Part shown: piece by piece, positions 12,656 to 24,713 of the stretch | Layout: each line of letters opens with the position of its first letter | Numbering within the stretch: the first letter of the stretch is position 1 | NCBI GenBank assembly: GCA_038380795.1 | Contig: CM076267.1 | Coordinates: 16,041,501 to 16,105,500 of the forward strand | Length of the DNA: 64,000 bases | Direction: 5' to 3' | DNA from: Pyrocephalus nanus | Taxonomy: Eukaryota; Chordata; Aves; Passeriformes; Tyrannidae | The notes under the pieces: generated by a model | Database searches by the model: none | What the model saw: the letters and a program-made list of their open reading frames with translations, nothing else | What the model was told of the DNA's origin: nothing | Position numbers and translations under genes: made by a program

Positions 12656-12676
12656 GGTGCTGTCCGTGGTGCTGGA
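12656..12676 (-). promoter_or_regulatory. RE1/NRSE (REST-binding) site in CDK5R2 3'UTR
   Basis: On the minus strand this 21-mer contains CAGCACCACGGACAGC, the core of the RE1 silencer. By my count it matches the 21-base consensus at 19 positions. It lies about 460 bp after the CDK5R2 stop codon, in the 3'UTR. REST silences neuronal genes in non-neural cells and RE1 sites occur in UTRs and introns as well as promoters, so a role in restricting CDK5R2 to neurons is a reasonable inference. Confidence 0.75.
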
Positions 12677-13057
12677 GCTGCCGCGCCTGAGCAGACAAAG
12701 GCGGAGGGGGGGGTCTGTGTTGTGAGCGATGCCTTCCCACCCACCCCCCCTCCCGCCCACGTGGGGGGATATGGGCCCCCCTCAGCATGGGCGACGCAGC
12801 CCCTCACCCCGCGGCAGCCGTCCGCATGCCCCTTTGTTCGAGCCGCTGTGGGGGGGACGCCCACGCCCCTCCCCGCGTGTAATTTCTCCCCTCCCAACCC
12901 CCGGTGCGCCTCCCCAAACAAGGGGTTATGCCTCCCCCAACCTTGGCTTGCTGCGGGTAAAGGGGTCTGTGCCAGAGGAGGCCTGGGGAGCCCAGACGGA
13001 GGGGGCCTGCTATTGGGAGGGAGGGGTTCCCTCTCCTCTTGCTTTGCTTCACTGGAG

Positions 13058-13063
13058 AATAAA
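13058..13063 (+). terminator. CDK5R2: CDK5R2 poly(A) signal (AATAAA)
   Basis: The only canonical AATAAA that I see downstream of the CDK5R2 stop, 859 bp after it. It is followed by GT-rich sequence (GGCCTGGTGATGG, TGCTGGGCTGTGGGG) suitable as a downstream element. This implies a 3'UTR of about 0.88 kb. Confidence 0.7.
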
Positions 13064-13386
13064 GAGGTGGCCTGGATGGGCCTGGTGATGGCTTCTGGAC
13101 TTGCTGGGCTGTGGGGTGCAAATGGGATTGTGGGGGGCACCCCAAGCTCCTAGTCATGCCCCCTCTCCTCCCCAAGAGGGATGGGGGGACCTGGTTCTCA
13201 GAGGGGGTTTTACTCCTCAGTGTGAGTTGGGGATCAGAATTTCACCGTTTGTTGTGCCTAAGGCCAGTTCTGGGCCACCTGTCTCTTGATTCCTTGTGAG
13301 CTCTCCTGGCCTCCTCCATTCCAGTTGGAATGCCTGTCTGCTGCTCTGAATTTAAATAGGATGCCACATTTCATGTCACCTCCATA

Positions 13387-13404
13387 TTTTTTTTTTTTTT
13401 TTTT
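13387..13404. repeat. Poly(T) tract
   Basis: Run of 18 T downstream of CDK5R2. No retroposon body was recognised next to it. Confidence 0.85.
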
Positions 13405-14379
13405 AGTTTTCCTAAAGCTACCCCAACCTCCCCCTTCCTCCCTCTCTCTGCAGGGCTGGACTCCCTTCCCTGGCAGCAGCAGGCTGTGGGAGCTATGCTG
13501 CTAGCCTTGTTACCAGCTCTGTGCTTTTGCAGACCCCCAGGGAGAAGGGTGGAGAAGGGGAAGGCTTTGCTTTTCTCATAGCTGGTTGCTATGCTTCAGA
13601 GTATTGAATTTGCTGGGCCTTCTTCAACAGGATCTGCAACATGTGTTCTCTGGTTGGGGTCTGCATCCAGTGCTTCCTAGCTCCTCTGAGCCAGGCATTC
13701 AGGCTCCCCTTAGCTGGGAAGAGCTATGCTGGCTCTGCAGGTCATGGAGGGTAAGCTGGATTCTCTCTACCTTTGTGTGCATCAGCAGAGCTGCTAATTA
13801 GGCCCAATCTGGCTCATTCAGGCAAAGCTGTGCTGCCAGGAAGACAGCACAGATGTCCCTGTGACGGGGGCTGACCTGGCAGGGTGCTGTGCAAGGTTTT
13901 TCCATGGCTATGTAAACCCACCAAGACCAGTGCTTCTCCCCTTCTCCCTCTCCTAATGGGTGCTGTTGTTCCTGCCTGTAGATTGACATTCATGTGACCT
14001 TGTGGTGAGCTGTCTGGGCCACAGTGCACTCAAACCCACCCCAAATTTGACTAAATCCACATCTTATCCTAAAGAAGGTAGCTCTGGCTTAAACAGGTGG
14101 AATTGGACCCTTAGAGCTCCTAGGGGGCTGCTGGGAGAGCCCTGACTCTCCCCATCAGCATTTTTCAGAGAGAAAAACTGAAGCACGGTGAGATGAATCC
14201 AGGAAGGTCTACTGCATCACAGGGTAACACCTGAGCCTTTGGTGCTGGCTGTCTCTACCCTGAGCCATAGTGTTTGTCCAGTGACTCCCTCCCCCCAGCC
14301 GTGGGGCTTTATGGAGTCTTGTCTCCAGAGCTGAACAACCTGCCAGAACTGGTGAGGGCTTCCCAGCCCCCAGATCTCT

Positions 14380-14620
14380 TTAGCGACACTTAAAAGATAT
14401 TTCAGCTCTGAGCCCCAGCTTTTTAAAATGTTTCCAGCTGCAGCGAGGCCATGTCCTTTTCCTCCTCCCTTGTGTTTCATTGATTAAGAGTGCTAGGCCT
14501 CATTGGGGGATTTAGGAAGAGCTAATTGCAGACTTGTAATTGAAGACAGCTTGGAGTCTCTGAAAATGTCAAGGAATGAGAGACGAACTTAGATGCTCCC
14601 GTGCATTTAAATATGCATCA
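14380..14620. promoter_or_regulatory. Candidate AT-rich enhancer
   Basis: An AT-rich, repeat-free patch in GC-rich surroundings. It carries two TAATTG homeodomain sites (14,523 and 14,537, 14 bp apart) and an inverted pair TGCAT/ATGCA (14,602-14,617) of POU-dimer type. Such patches are often conserved noncoding elements. Evidence is composition and motifs only. Confidence 0.3.
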
Positions 14621-17300
14621 TTGGCTCAGCCAGGGCCTTACTGAGGAGAGGGAGATGTCTCTGGATCTTGTACAACTCGTGGGGGGAGCAAGGCAAAGGG
14701 TGCACTCACCTTACCTTGCCTGGGAGCCTTCTGCTCCCCCAAGGTCAGAGGGTGGGTGGGGAGGGAACACAAGCAAGGGTGAGCAGTGAGGGTGGGAATC
14801 CTCAGACAGGCTTGGGAGCTTAGTGTTGTCCCCCCCTTAAAAATTGTGTGATTTAACCTGCCAGAGCTTGTCCACAACCTTGTGATCCCTTCAGCCACCA
14901 GTGCTCCCTGAGGAGCATTAAGGGACTGGGAAGCCCCCTGTGCTGCCAGCTGCAGAGACCATTAGTGTCTGAGGTTGCAGGGATGGGGAATTCACATTGG
15001 GTTTGGAACTCAGGGGTAGAGCAGCAGGAGCAAGTCAGTGATCAATCACCACAGAAATCCAGGTGAGTGATCCCTATACTTTCCTAGTTTGAAATTCCTC
15101 CAGCAACAACACATCTCCTCTCCATGCCTCACAGCTGATGCCCCATCTGCTCCAACCTATGTTGCAGCAGGGTAGGTGGGCACAAGCTCCGTGGTGCAGC
15201 CTGCAGTGGGTTCAGCACCTCCTGCCCCAGGAAGGTCTCTTCTCAGGCCATAGCACCCTCATCTTGCTGCCCAAGACTATATGGGGCTGCTAGGGGCACC
15301 CTGGCTGCCAGTGGGTCCCAAGGATGTGTAGTCATCCATGAAAAGGGGAGCTTCTACCTGAAGCTGTGGAACAACTGCTCTGTGGGAGTCCCCTTGTCCT
15401 ACTGCTCTGTCTGTGGAGCAAACTCCATGGGTTGGATGAGCTGGCCATGGCACTGGGGCATGGAGGAGTGATGGACAGCTGGAGCAGCCAGTGTGGCAAG
15501 CCATGCTTCTTCCTGTCAGAAAAACAGCAGTGAAGCTGTGTTTTTGCTATTAAGACTTGACATCATCTCCCAGAGTGACTCGGAGGTGCTCCATGGGGAG
15601 AAAACTGTTCTGGATGATGCAGACCCAGCACCTGTATGGCTGGTGAAGGACCTGCCTTGGCCCAGCTTTCTGCACAGGGCTTTCTTCATTTGCCTGTGAG
15701 GATGATGGAGAATATGTTTCTCGAGGCAGATGGAAGTGGGAGGTCTCTCTTCTGCCTCTGTGGGAGCTACTTGGACACTGACTCCATTGCAGCTTTGAGC
15801 TGTTGCTCTCTGGGCTGAATTGGGGATGGCTTGTGGGTGCAGGTTTCTGGTCCCCTCCCTGCTCTATGGCACTTCATCACAGCTGCTGGCGGGGTGTCTG
15901 TGGGGGAATACATGGACAAACTGACCCCGGGAGGTGGCAGCAAATGGCAGAGGGAGAATGAAGAGTCCCAAGCTAAATTGGCTGATGAGACATTTGTACT
16001 CAGGAAGGGGCAGGACAGCCTCCAGAAGGTCTCAGCTGATGGAAGATGCATGCAGGCTGGGTGGAAACCTGCAAGAGCTCTGCCTGTGCTCAGGGTGGCC
16101 CAGTGGCAGTCATGGGACTGAGGGATGTGGGATGACAGACAGGTTGGTCCCCACTGTAGCCAAAGCATGTGTTGTGGCATTGCCTGGCTGATGGGTTTGG
16201 AATTGAGGAGCACAGACTGGGGACAGCTCTATGCCAGGAGGCTGGGGCAGGTGAGGAAGGGGAACCAATACCTTGGAGCCCTGCTGTTAATCTGTCTGCC
16301 ACAGAGCCTGGAAGAGCAGAGGGCCAGGGCTATATAGTCTGGGGCATTACCTCCAGCTCACTGAGAGCTGAGTGTGGAGGTCACCCTGTGCTGTGTTCCC
16401 TGCTGGTCTCATGGTCCTTTGTCACCCCTGAGGACTGAACTCCTTGGGGGACAGCCAGGCAGCACCAAGCTGTGGCCTGAGGCAGTCATGGGGAGTCTGC
16501 TTCAGGAAGTGAGTGCCCCCTGGGCTGGAATAGGGGCTGTTCCCTCATCAGAAGTCCTGCATTAGAGCATAATCTGGCATTAGCACATTAATCCAGTCCT
16601 CCTGCTACTCAGCTCCTGCCCTCAGCAAAGTCCAGCCCAAGGTCTTAGTGTACAGCTGGGCAGCAGCAGACTGGGACACTGTCTCCCTGGCAGCCCAGAG
16701 AGCTGGTGGCAGCAGGGATGAGGTTTGGGTTTATGGTGGTAGTACAACCCCAGCCCTCAGCATGTTGGCAAGGAAGAAAGCAGCATCTTTTGGAAGCATC
16801 ACATATGGTTTCTTGGAGGGACTTCAAAAGGGGTTTTGGAGCCTGAATGCCTGTACCTGCAGGCTCTGGCTGAGCCACACTAAGTCGTGAAGCACTTTGC
16901 AGGGAGCCAGGCCAAGGGAAGGTGGCGTCTGGAGAGAGGATGTGAGTCAGCAGCTTGGGGGTGGGGGGCTGAGGAGCCAGCACAGCTGGGATGTGGAGAG
17001 GATGAAATAAGTGGGAATTGGGAAGGCTGTAGGGAGAGCAGAGGTGGGCAGAGAGGCAGCCGACATTCCCCACGGCAGATGTGGTGTGGCTGTGCTGCAA
17101 AGGCTCTTCCCAGCATGAGAAATGAAACAAATGGTGACATGACTCTGCTAAAATAGGAGAGGGGCTACTCCATCCTCCCTCTGATCCATTACCGTGTGGC
17201 TGGGAGGCTTTGGGGAAGTTGGAGGGGTCCCCCTGTTGTGCTGGCAAGAGGCTTAAACCTGCCCTCTTGACAGGGAAGGAAAGGCAGATACAAAGAGCCT

Positions 17301-17351
17301 TATTTTTGTTTGGTTTATTGTTTTGTTTTTTTTGTTTTTTTTTTTTTTTTT
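17301..17351. repeat. T-rich low-complexity tract
   Basis: About 50 bases of T broken by single G or short GG interruptions, ending in a long uninterrupted T run. Confidence 0.85.
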
Positions 17352-19563
17352 AAGTAGGGAAAAAAATCCTTTTGTCTTTAAACACAGGGCAGCAGAAGCT
17401 GCCATGCCATAGCCTCTGCTCCCTCACTCTTCCTAGTGCAGGCTGAAGCCCTTTGGGACCATGTTCCCCATCTCACCCTGGACAGGGCACCCAAGGACTC
17501 CCCACAGGTAGATCGGAAGCCCATGAGTGCACTGGGCCCCTGCACTGCTGCCAGCCACCTGAGACAGGCTGCCCACCCAGCTGGTACGTACACCCCACTG
17601 CCAGGGATGGTGCTCCCCCATCAGCCCTCTGGGCTGGGCACCCACAGAGATGATGCTCCACCAGGAGCTGTGCCGGGCTCGGCCCCGCTTGCCCATTGGC
17701 AGGATTTTGCTGCAGTCTGCTCCGAGGCGGCGGTTTTTGGTGACTGAAGAAAACTGCAGAAAGCAGCACCTCTGGCAGGCTGGGTCAGGTGGGCCTCTGG
17801 GGATGGGGGAAGCTGAGTTGGGTGAAGGGATGCTCTGTTCCCCCCTCCAATAAGCACAACATGTCATGAGGGGGGGCCAGCTCCCTGTGGTGCCTGGGGA
17901 TGGGAGCATCCCGAGTTGCCATGGTGACACCGGCTGCGTCCACAGGCAGGCGAGAGCATCGCTGGTGCAGTCCCGCATGGGTGTCCTCCCCCTTCTTTCC
18001 CGGCTGCCTTCCCTGGGGAGTGCAGGGCTTTTGGCGTGGCACCCTGGGGACAGAGCAGTGGGACTGTGCCAGGTGAGCTCAGAGCGAAGCAAGCCCTCAG
18101 CTGCAGGCTGTTGCATTGGGTGTGTGCAGTGGTCTCCCCTCTCCCAAAAAGGTAACTCCCCCTTTTCCCCAGCACGTCTCGCCTCCTATCCAGCAAGGAC
18201 CTGGATTGCAGGGTCGGGAATGAGGAGGGGACTGGAGTCACCTGGGCTTCCCTGGTGTAGGCACTGGCAGAGGGACAAGAGGGATAGGGACAGGGAGGGG
18301 GAGAAGGGAGGAGCTACTAGTGACCCACATCCCTTAATCGGTGTTCTGCCCTGCGTCATGCAGTTACCTAAGCCCTGAAGCGGCTCCCCCGGTGGAGGCA
18401 CAGCCCTCTGCCCAGTCTCTAGAGGAGCCAACTGTGGCCAGTTCCCCGATTTTGCTCTTACAAAGCCAAGTCTGGGGGCAAGGGGTGTCTTCAGCCTGTC
18501 TCCACACTGGTTGCATGGAGGGTAACTACTCCTTTCCTCCTCACTTCACTTCCTGCCATCCTTGGGAACCAGGCTGTGCAACACTCAGGGACCCCGGAGG
18601 TAGGGACAGCCCCTCCCTCTGCAGTCCCTGCAACTCCTTTCCCATACATGGGCTCCTGGCTGGCAGCATTGGGCCCCCCCACTTCACAGCCTGAGCCCTC
18701 CCCAGAGGACACACTGACATCAGATCCCACTCCCTTAAGCTGATTAGGGCAATGAGGATGCATCAAAGCAGATGCCACCAAGGCTGTGAGAGTGACCAGA
18801 CCCTGGAGGGATGCAGAGGGGGCAGCATGAAGCCCCCAGATCTGTGAGCTGCTGTGATCTGGGGCATGCAGGGGTAGGGGCTGGGTATAGCTTACCCCTA
18901 CACAGCCAGTTTGATCCCTGCTGTAAACCTGGCACCCATCCCTGGTTCCTGATGGGAGTGGAATCAGGAGCAAAGCCTCAAGGAAGGGGACAAGCAGAGG
19001 GCAGTCCCTGGGCCCAGAGCAGCCACTGTGGGCACCAGTGGATCTGTGGGCATCTTCTTGGAGCTAGGCAAGCAGTGCTCTCCTGCTCACCTCTGCATCA
19101 ATGTCACACATGAGCCTGGCCTGGCACAGGATGTGGCTGTGCTGGGCCCAGTGCATTGCCCCAAACTGGTTGCAAAGGGCTCTGTGAATCACAAGAGATC
19201 CAGCTCCTGGAATCCCGAATTTGCCTGGATAACATCAGGGTGGCAAACATCCTGCCAGGCCAACTGCACCTCCTCTTTGCCTCCAGTTGCCACATCCCCT
19301 TGCCAGCCTAAGATCAGTCTATGTGGGTACCCTGGAGGGGTGTCTCAAGTAACCCAGAGGTTTCCAACTCTGCCCTGTCTCCTGGGGTTTATAAGAATCA
19401 GAGGCGATGCCTGGAGAAAAGGTGACACAGAAGAGTGGTGGCATCTTCCACACCCCAGCCCTGAAGGTGCTCTGGCTCAGGTGGAAAAGGATTTGCTGGG
19501 TGGTTCCCCCTCTTGCCAGATCCCTGCAGACAGGAGAGAACACAGCTCGCAGCACCTCTCTGT

Positions 19564-19569
19564 TTTATT
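19564..19569 (-). terminator. FEV: Probable FEV poly(A) signal
   Basis: AATAAA on the minus strand, about 1.1 kb beyond the FEV stop codon. It is the nearest canonical signal that I see, which would give a 3'UTR of about 1.1 kb. No transcript evidence is available here. Confidence 0.5.
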
Positions 19570-20677
19570 GAAGACCAAACCCACCCCCAGCCAGTGCAGA
19601 GCTGAGTGTGCCCAGCTCTTCTGTGTCTGCTGAGCCATTGTCCTGCTCTGGAGAATGGGGGCAGAGCCTTGAACCCAGGGGAGACAGACCCAGGGCTGCT
19701 CCTTGGTGCCTGGGGCTCCCAGTCCTGCTGACATCCCTTCTCCCGCTCTACCTCCCTCCCTACCTTGTCCCTAGGGATGTTCCCACCTATGGTAGGTATC
19801 CCACCAAGCCCTACATGTGAGGGCCTAAAGCCAGAGTAAAACCGGAACATTAATCTTGGAAGGGACGAGCAGGACATGGGCTCATGTGCAGGATGTCAGG
19901 ACCATCTGTGGTGTGATCCTCAAGCAGTGAGGAGAGGGCAGAGTTGCAAGGACCAGGCTATGCTGCCTCCAGGCTCTGGTCTTGCCCTGGGAACTGGCAG
20001 TGCATGCCTGCCACACCTGCCCCTCCAACTCCAGATCCCTGCCCTGGGTAGGAATCAACCCATGAAGAACATCTGCTCTTCAGACCAAGCCTTCTCCTGC
20101 AGTCTGAAGGAAGCTACCATCAGCAGGAGGTGTAGGAGGGATGGAAGAAAGGAAGACTTTGGAGATGTAGGTGAGTGGACCAAGTGGTCAGGCAAGGTCC
20201 CTTTTCCTTGCCCTTGCTCAGTGGGACCCTCATCCATGGATGCAGCTGCCCTGAGGACCCAGCTCCTGGCTCCTTTCTGCAGGTAGAGGGGTGGGACAGG
20301 CATAGGCTGGAGGCGGAGCTAAGGATATTCATGGGGTGGGCAGCATGTTGCAAAGGAAAGGGGATGCACAGTCCCTGCCAGGAGTGGAGCCGATAGTTTT
20401 CCCTTCCATTCACACCCTACTTTAGGTATCCACATCCATTCCCAGGATCATGGTTACCTTCTCAAGTTTAGATGGCTTCTCTCTTCCAGCCACCCCTATC
20501 AGGGAACCAACCCAGCTACCCTGCAAGCACCCCCCACCCTCCCCACCATTCCAAATCTAAAAGGGGGCAAGTGAGAGCAGGGCACAGTCCCACCCCCCAT
20601 CCCTCCCCACTGAGTTCCCAACTCCATAGCCCCATGCTGCCAGGGACAGGGAGCGTCCACCTGGCACAGCTGAGCTT

Positions 20678-21189
20678 CTAATGGTAATGGTTGTTCATGT
20701 TGTTGAGGTGGGAGGCTGCCATGGCGCTGAACGGAGCCGAGGGCTGGAGCCCGTGCCCAGGGTAGAGGGATGGGCTGGAACCAGGCCAGTAGGAGAAGCC
20801 AGCCGGTGTCACCCCAGAGGTCATGAGGTTGAGTTTGGAGATGCCCGAGAAGGGCAGTGGCGCCAGGTTGCCCTGAAATTTGTAGAGGGTGTGATCGGGG
20901 GTGGCCGGCTGGCACACCTGCGCCAGCCCATGGAAGTCGAACTTGTAGGCGTAGCGCTTGCCGTGGACCTTGGTCATGATGTTCTTGTCGTAGTAGTAGC
21001 GCAAGGCCCGGCTCAGCTTGTCGTAATTCATGTTGGGTTTGCTCTTCCGCTCGCCCCAGCGCCGTGCCACCTCGTCGGGGTCGATCAGCTTGAACTCTCC
21101 GTTCGTGCCTTCCCAGGCGATGCAGTTCAGGTTGGCCCGGTCTGAAAGCAGCTCCAGCAGGAACTGCCACAGCTGGATCTGCCCACTGC
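20678..21189 (-). CDS. FEV: FEV coding exon 3 (ETS domain and C-terminus)
   Basis: Acceptor CTTGCAG followed by GCAGTGGGC; TAG stop at 20678-20680. It encodes the complete ETS domain and the tail. An open frame continues into intron 2 up to 21,325, but it lacks the FEV N-terminus, so it is not used as a start. Confidence 0.97.
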
Positions 21190-24100
21190 CTGCAAGGCCG
21201 AGCCCCGGAGAGGTTAAAGCTCCCTCCCAGGGCACAAGGTTAGGGACAAGATGTGCCCCAATTCTCCTTGACCCACTGCTATATTGCCCCCTCCCATGTG
21301 GACCCAGGTTTAGGCTGCACCTCACTGCATCTTCCCTGCTCTAGAGATGCAGAGGATGGTAACAAGGTTGTGTCTCCTTTGCAGCATCCCTACTCCATCC
21401 TGCCCCCCAGGTAAGAGGAGGAAAAGATGCCCCTGCACCTTGTGATGGGGTAGGAGTGCTCAGAGGTCAACATAGGTTACAGTGGGTCTGGATCCAGGAT
21501 CTCCACATCCCTCCCACCCACATTCACACACCACTGAAGATGAATACCTGCTTGTTCGTTTTGGTGTGAGGACATGGCCTTTTTCTTTCATCTGCAGCTC
21601 CAAGAAGGAGATATCTTGGAAGTACCCAGACCTATCCCAGCACAAATACTCCCCACTGCCACATCTGCTTGAAACTGGGCTGGTGTCACAGCACAGCCTC
21701 TGCTCTAGGGACACTGTGCCCTGCACTGATGTGTCCACAATAAGCAGAAGTCAGAGTGCAGCACTGATCTGAACTACACCCCAGAGAGGCACAGATAAGT
21801 ATAGGAGAGGGAGAGAGGAGGACAGGGCAGGACCTGGTGTGGCTTTGAATCAGCCATCAATGATCCTTATTTCCAAAGGAAAAATTTCCTTTCTGAGCCA
21901 TGGCCATTGCATCTGCAGCTTGCACTGAGGAGTATCCTTGGTGAGTGGCCAAGGTGCCCCTGTGCCAGGCTGCACACACTGGAGCCTGGCACACCTGGAC
22001 ATGGCCATGGTGAGGCACAAGGACAGGCTCCATTGTGTCTGGTGAGAAGTCACAAAAGGAGAGGGTCCCTGGACCTTTGGACAAGGAGCAGTCCTGCCGC
22101 TGGGACCCAGCCACCCTGAAGAACAGCCCTACACTTACCTAGACACCTTGCCCTGCCTCATCCAAGCAGCACCTCCTGCACATCCCTGCTCCTCATCCCA
22201 ACCCTTGCAGCACAGTCTGTTCCAACAGTAGAGGACGTGTCTTTACATTTCATCATTCTCTCTGTGCTTTTCTACCATTATTTTTCTATAGGTGCTTGGA
22301 TTCCATACAGAGGTTTAGCATGCACGACCCCTGCAGCAAGCAGTTCCACAGCTCAGCTATATTTCCCACAAAGAACTACCTTATCCTACTTATCTCACAC
22401 AATTTTATCTGGTGCTCCCCACTTCTTGCCCTGGAAGGAGCAGGGAACAGCTGTTTCCCATCCATCCCTGTTTCATCAAACCCAGGTTAGACATCCTGAT
22501 CCAGGCAGATATGCCCCGGTCTTTCCAAGGTTCTGCATTTCCTAATCCCCCATCCTGGGACCAAGGTGGGGGATCTCTCCTCCCTAGGGGAGATCCCTGC
22601 AGCCTTTGCTTCTCATTGCCACAGCCTCCACCCTGGGCTCCAGCTATCTCCCACTTGTGCCTGTTCCACCCCATGCAAGGAGGGTAGGGAGGTGTTGGGG
22701 GGTGCAGCCGGATGGGGTGGTGAGGCTCGGTCCTGACTGCCGCAGGGTGCCATGATAATGCACCTGGCATCTCCCCGAGGAAATATCCAGGGATCCAAAA
22801 AGGTCCTTCTCACTGCATCACAGTACACAGACTATGGCTAGGCAGAGTTCCCAGTGCAAAGGCAAAGGATCTCCCCAGTCCCAGCTTTCCTACCTCTCCC
22901 ATCACTAAATCAGGGCTCCCCTTTTTCTGCTCAGAGCAGCCCTTTGTCAACTGTCTCTTTGCAGACAGGCAAGCTACATTGCCCAAACACCACAGTGCTG
23001 GCCCTGCGATGCCCAGCGCTGCGGCACTCCCCAGCAGGCTCTAGGCTGCTCTCTGGCCAGCACTTGCCCATCCATGCCTGTGACCTCTGCGTGGATTTCT
23101 CCAGATGGAGACCCATCAGTTCCTAGACCTGCCTGAGCCCAGCCCTTCACCGGCAACTCCGTCACGGGTGGTGTCTCAACTCACCTCCCCACTCCCAGGA
23201 ACGGGTCTCCTGAACCCGGATTAGCTCGCCCCACTCCCGGGCTGGCTGGCAGCTCCATCCCCGTCTGATGTCCCGAGCATCTGGGGGACCGGAGCTGGGA
23301 CCCCGCACTCTCCCCGCGGCGGGGCTCGGGGAACCGGGTTCCCCGCTCCCCTCTGCTGCCACGGGACGGGGGCTCCCGGCCGTCAGGACTCGCTGCTTTC
23401 CCCGTAGGATTTGGCGGCGGAATGCTCCCAGCCCGCAGCAGCAGGGAACGGGGGCTCCGCGGCGGCCGTGTCTCGCGTGGGCAGTGCCCGGTACAGGAAC
23501 GGGAAGGGGTCCCCGGTGGCTGCTTATCGGGGAATAATGCGTATGCCCCGGGGGTCCCCGCTCCAGGCCGGCTGAGGGAAGCGGAGCAGGTCCAGGGGAA
23601 GGGGCAGTGGTGCTCTTACCTTTCTGCACGCCGGGGCTGAGAGACCCCCATGCCTGGCTCTTCCCGTCTTTGAACAAAGTTTCCCCTACTGGATCTGGGG
23701 GGAGAAAAGGGGCGCGGGTGGGGGTGGCGGGGGGGCTGGAGCCAGGCGGGACCGCGACCCCCCGGCGCCCACCCGCGGGCAATGTCCTCGCAGCCCCCGG
23801 CCGCTCCCCCTCGCCTGCCCCGCCGCTGCGGCGAAGCCAGGAAACGCGTCCAGGAAAAAGGAAATCCGATTTCCGACCCAGCCGGGGAAGCTTTTAAATA
23901 GGAATAGAAAATCCCGTGGTCTGGGGTAGAGAGGAGAGAGGGAGCGAGGGAGAGAACTGCGGGGCAGGGGGAGAGGGAAAGGAAGCGGGTGAGTAGCAGG
24001 ATGGGTGGCAGGATTGGCGGGTGGAAGGAAGGATGACTTGGTGTTTGGGGAGCGGACTGCTGTGAAAAGGAGAGATAGATAGATGGATGGACGGAAGGAA

Positions 24101-24713
24101 GGAAATGGGTGGGTGGATGGAAGTACAGAAGGGAGGTTGGATGAGTGGGTAGATGGAGGAAAGAAAGGTCGAGAAGTGGATGGATGGAGGCAAGGGTAGA
24201 TAATGGGTAAGATGAGGGAAAAACAGGCTGATGGAAGGGACAGAGGGTAGACAGAGGGGTTGGCTGGTAGCGGGGATGGAAAAGGGGATGGAGGGACAAG
24301 TGGGTGGGGTGGAAGGATGGGTGGAAGCACAGGGCGAGGACGAGTAGGTGGAAAGATGAGTTGGAAGGAGAGAAGGGTGAATGGAGGGATAGAAGGACAG
24401 GAGGATGGTGTGTGGATGAAGGATGGGAGGATAAGTGCGCAGGCATGGAAGGCTGTGACGGTAGATGGAAGGAATGGTGGTGGTGCTCGAAGGCAGGAAG
24501 AGAGAATGGACAGAAAGAGAGAGGAGAGAACAGGGTGGGCTCTGGAAGGAGACAGGGCGGAGAAGCGTCCCGGGGCCTCAGCGGGACAGGGTGGGCAGGG
24601 GCTGGGTGCTGTGCGGTTCACGGCGCAGCGGTGGGGCAGCGGCCGAGGGATCCACCCGTACCTGGCAGGTACATGTTGAGCAGCAGTGGCACCGCTCCGG
24701 TGCCGTGTCTCAT
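20678..24713 (-). CDS. FEV: FEV / Pet-1 ETS transcription factor (3 coding exons)
   Basis: Join of 24662-24713, 23620-23694 and 20678-21189 (minus strand), 639 nt, 212 residues. FEV is the ETS-family activator that specifies serotonergic neurons (TPH2, SERT and AADC genes) and also marks pancreatic and enteroendocrine progenitors. All junctions are GT-AG and keep frame: exon 1 ends CCAG, exon 2 starts ATCC, and exon 2 ends AAAG before GCAGTGGG. Exons 1-2 give the FEV-specific N-terminus ([20 protein letters not shown]). Residues about 47-128 are the ETS winged helix, with the Trp-containing first helix ([13 protein letters not shown]), [20 protein letters not shown] and the recognition-helix tyrosines LRYYYDKNI. 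The tail is Ala/Pro/Ser-rich and ends NNHYH. It is shorter than human FEV (about 238 aa) because the mammalian C-terminal polyalanine stretches are missing. The start codon has a good context (GCC before ATG). Confidence 0.97.
23620..23694 (-). CDS. FEV: FEV coding exon 2
   Basis: A 75-nt exon with acceptor TCTCCCCCCAG and donor AAAG/GTAAGAG. Encodes [20 protein letters not shown] and the following residues up to VQK. Confidence 0.95.
23930..24550. repeat. GGAT/GGAA-rich degenerate tandem repeat in FEV intron 1
   Basis: About 600 bp of purine-rich sequence made of diverged GGAT, GGAA and GGGT tetranucleotide units, for example TGGATGGACGGAAGGAAGG around 24,080. It fills most of FEV intron 1. 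GGAA is the ETS core, so the tract offers many weak ETS sites next to an ETS gene. Confidence 0.85.
24662..24713 (-). CDS. FEV: FEV coding exon 1
   Basis: Encodes [17 protein letters not shown] and the first base of the next codon. Donor CTGCCAG/GTACGG. The conserved LLLNMYLP joins the exon 2 residues exactly as in other FEV proteins. Confidence 0.95.

Larger units (their letters stand above)
13070..19560. other. Gene-free interval between CDK5R2 and FEV
   Basis: No coding exon recognised on either strand. The interval holds a T18 run (13,387-13,404), a long T-rich tract (17,301-17,351) and an AT-rich candidate regulatory block at about 14,380-14,620. The remainder is unstructured GC-moderate sequence. 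Open frames of up to about 220 codons occur but overlap each other on both strands and lack domain-like composition. Confidence 0.6.

Noticed and set aside
11612..13140. Long minus-strand open frames antisense to CDK5R2 (up to 382 codons)
   Set aside because: They result from very high GC in the CpG island and CDK5R2 coding region. They are Pro/Arg/Gly-rich and overlap a certain gene.
21190..21325. Alternative FEV start within intron 2
   Set aside because: It would replace the conserved N-terminus; exons 1 and 2 with good splice sites supply the expected FEV sequence.
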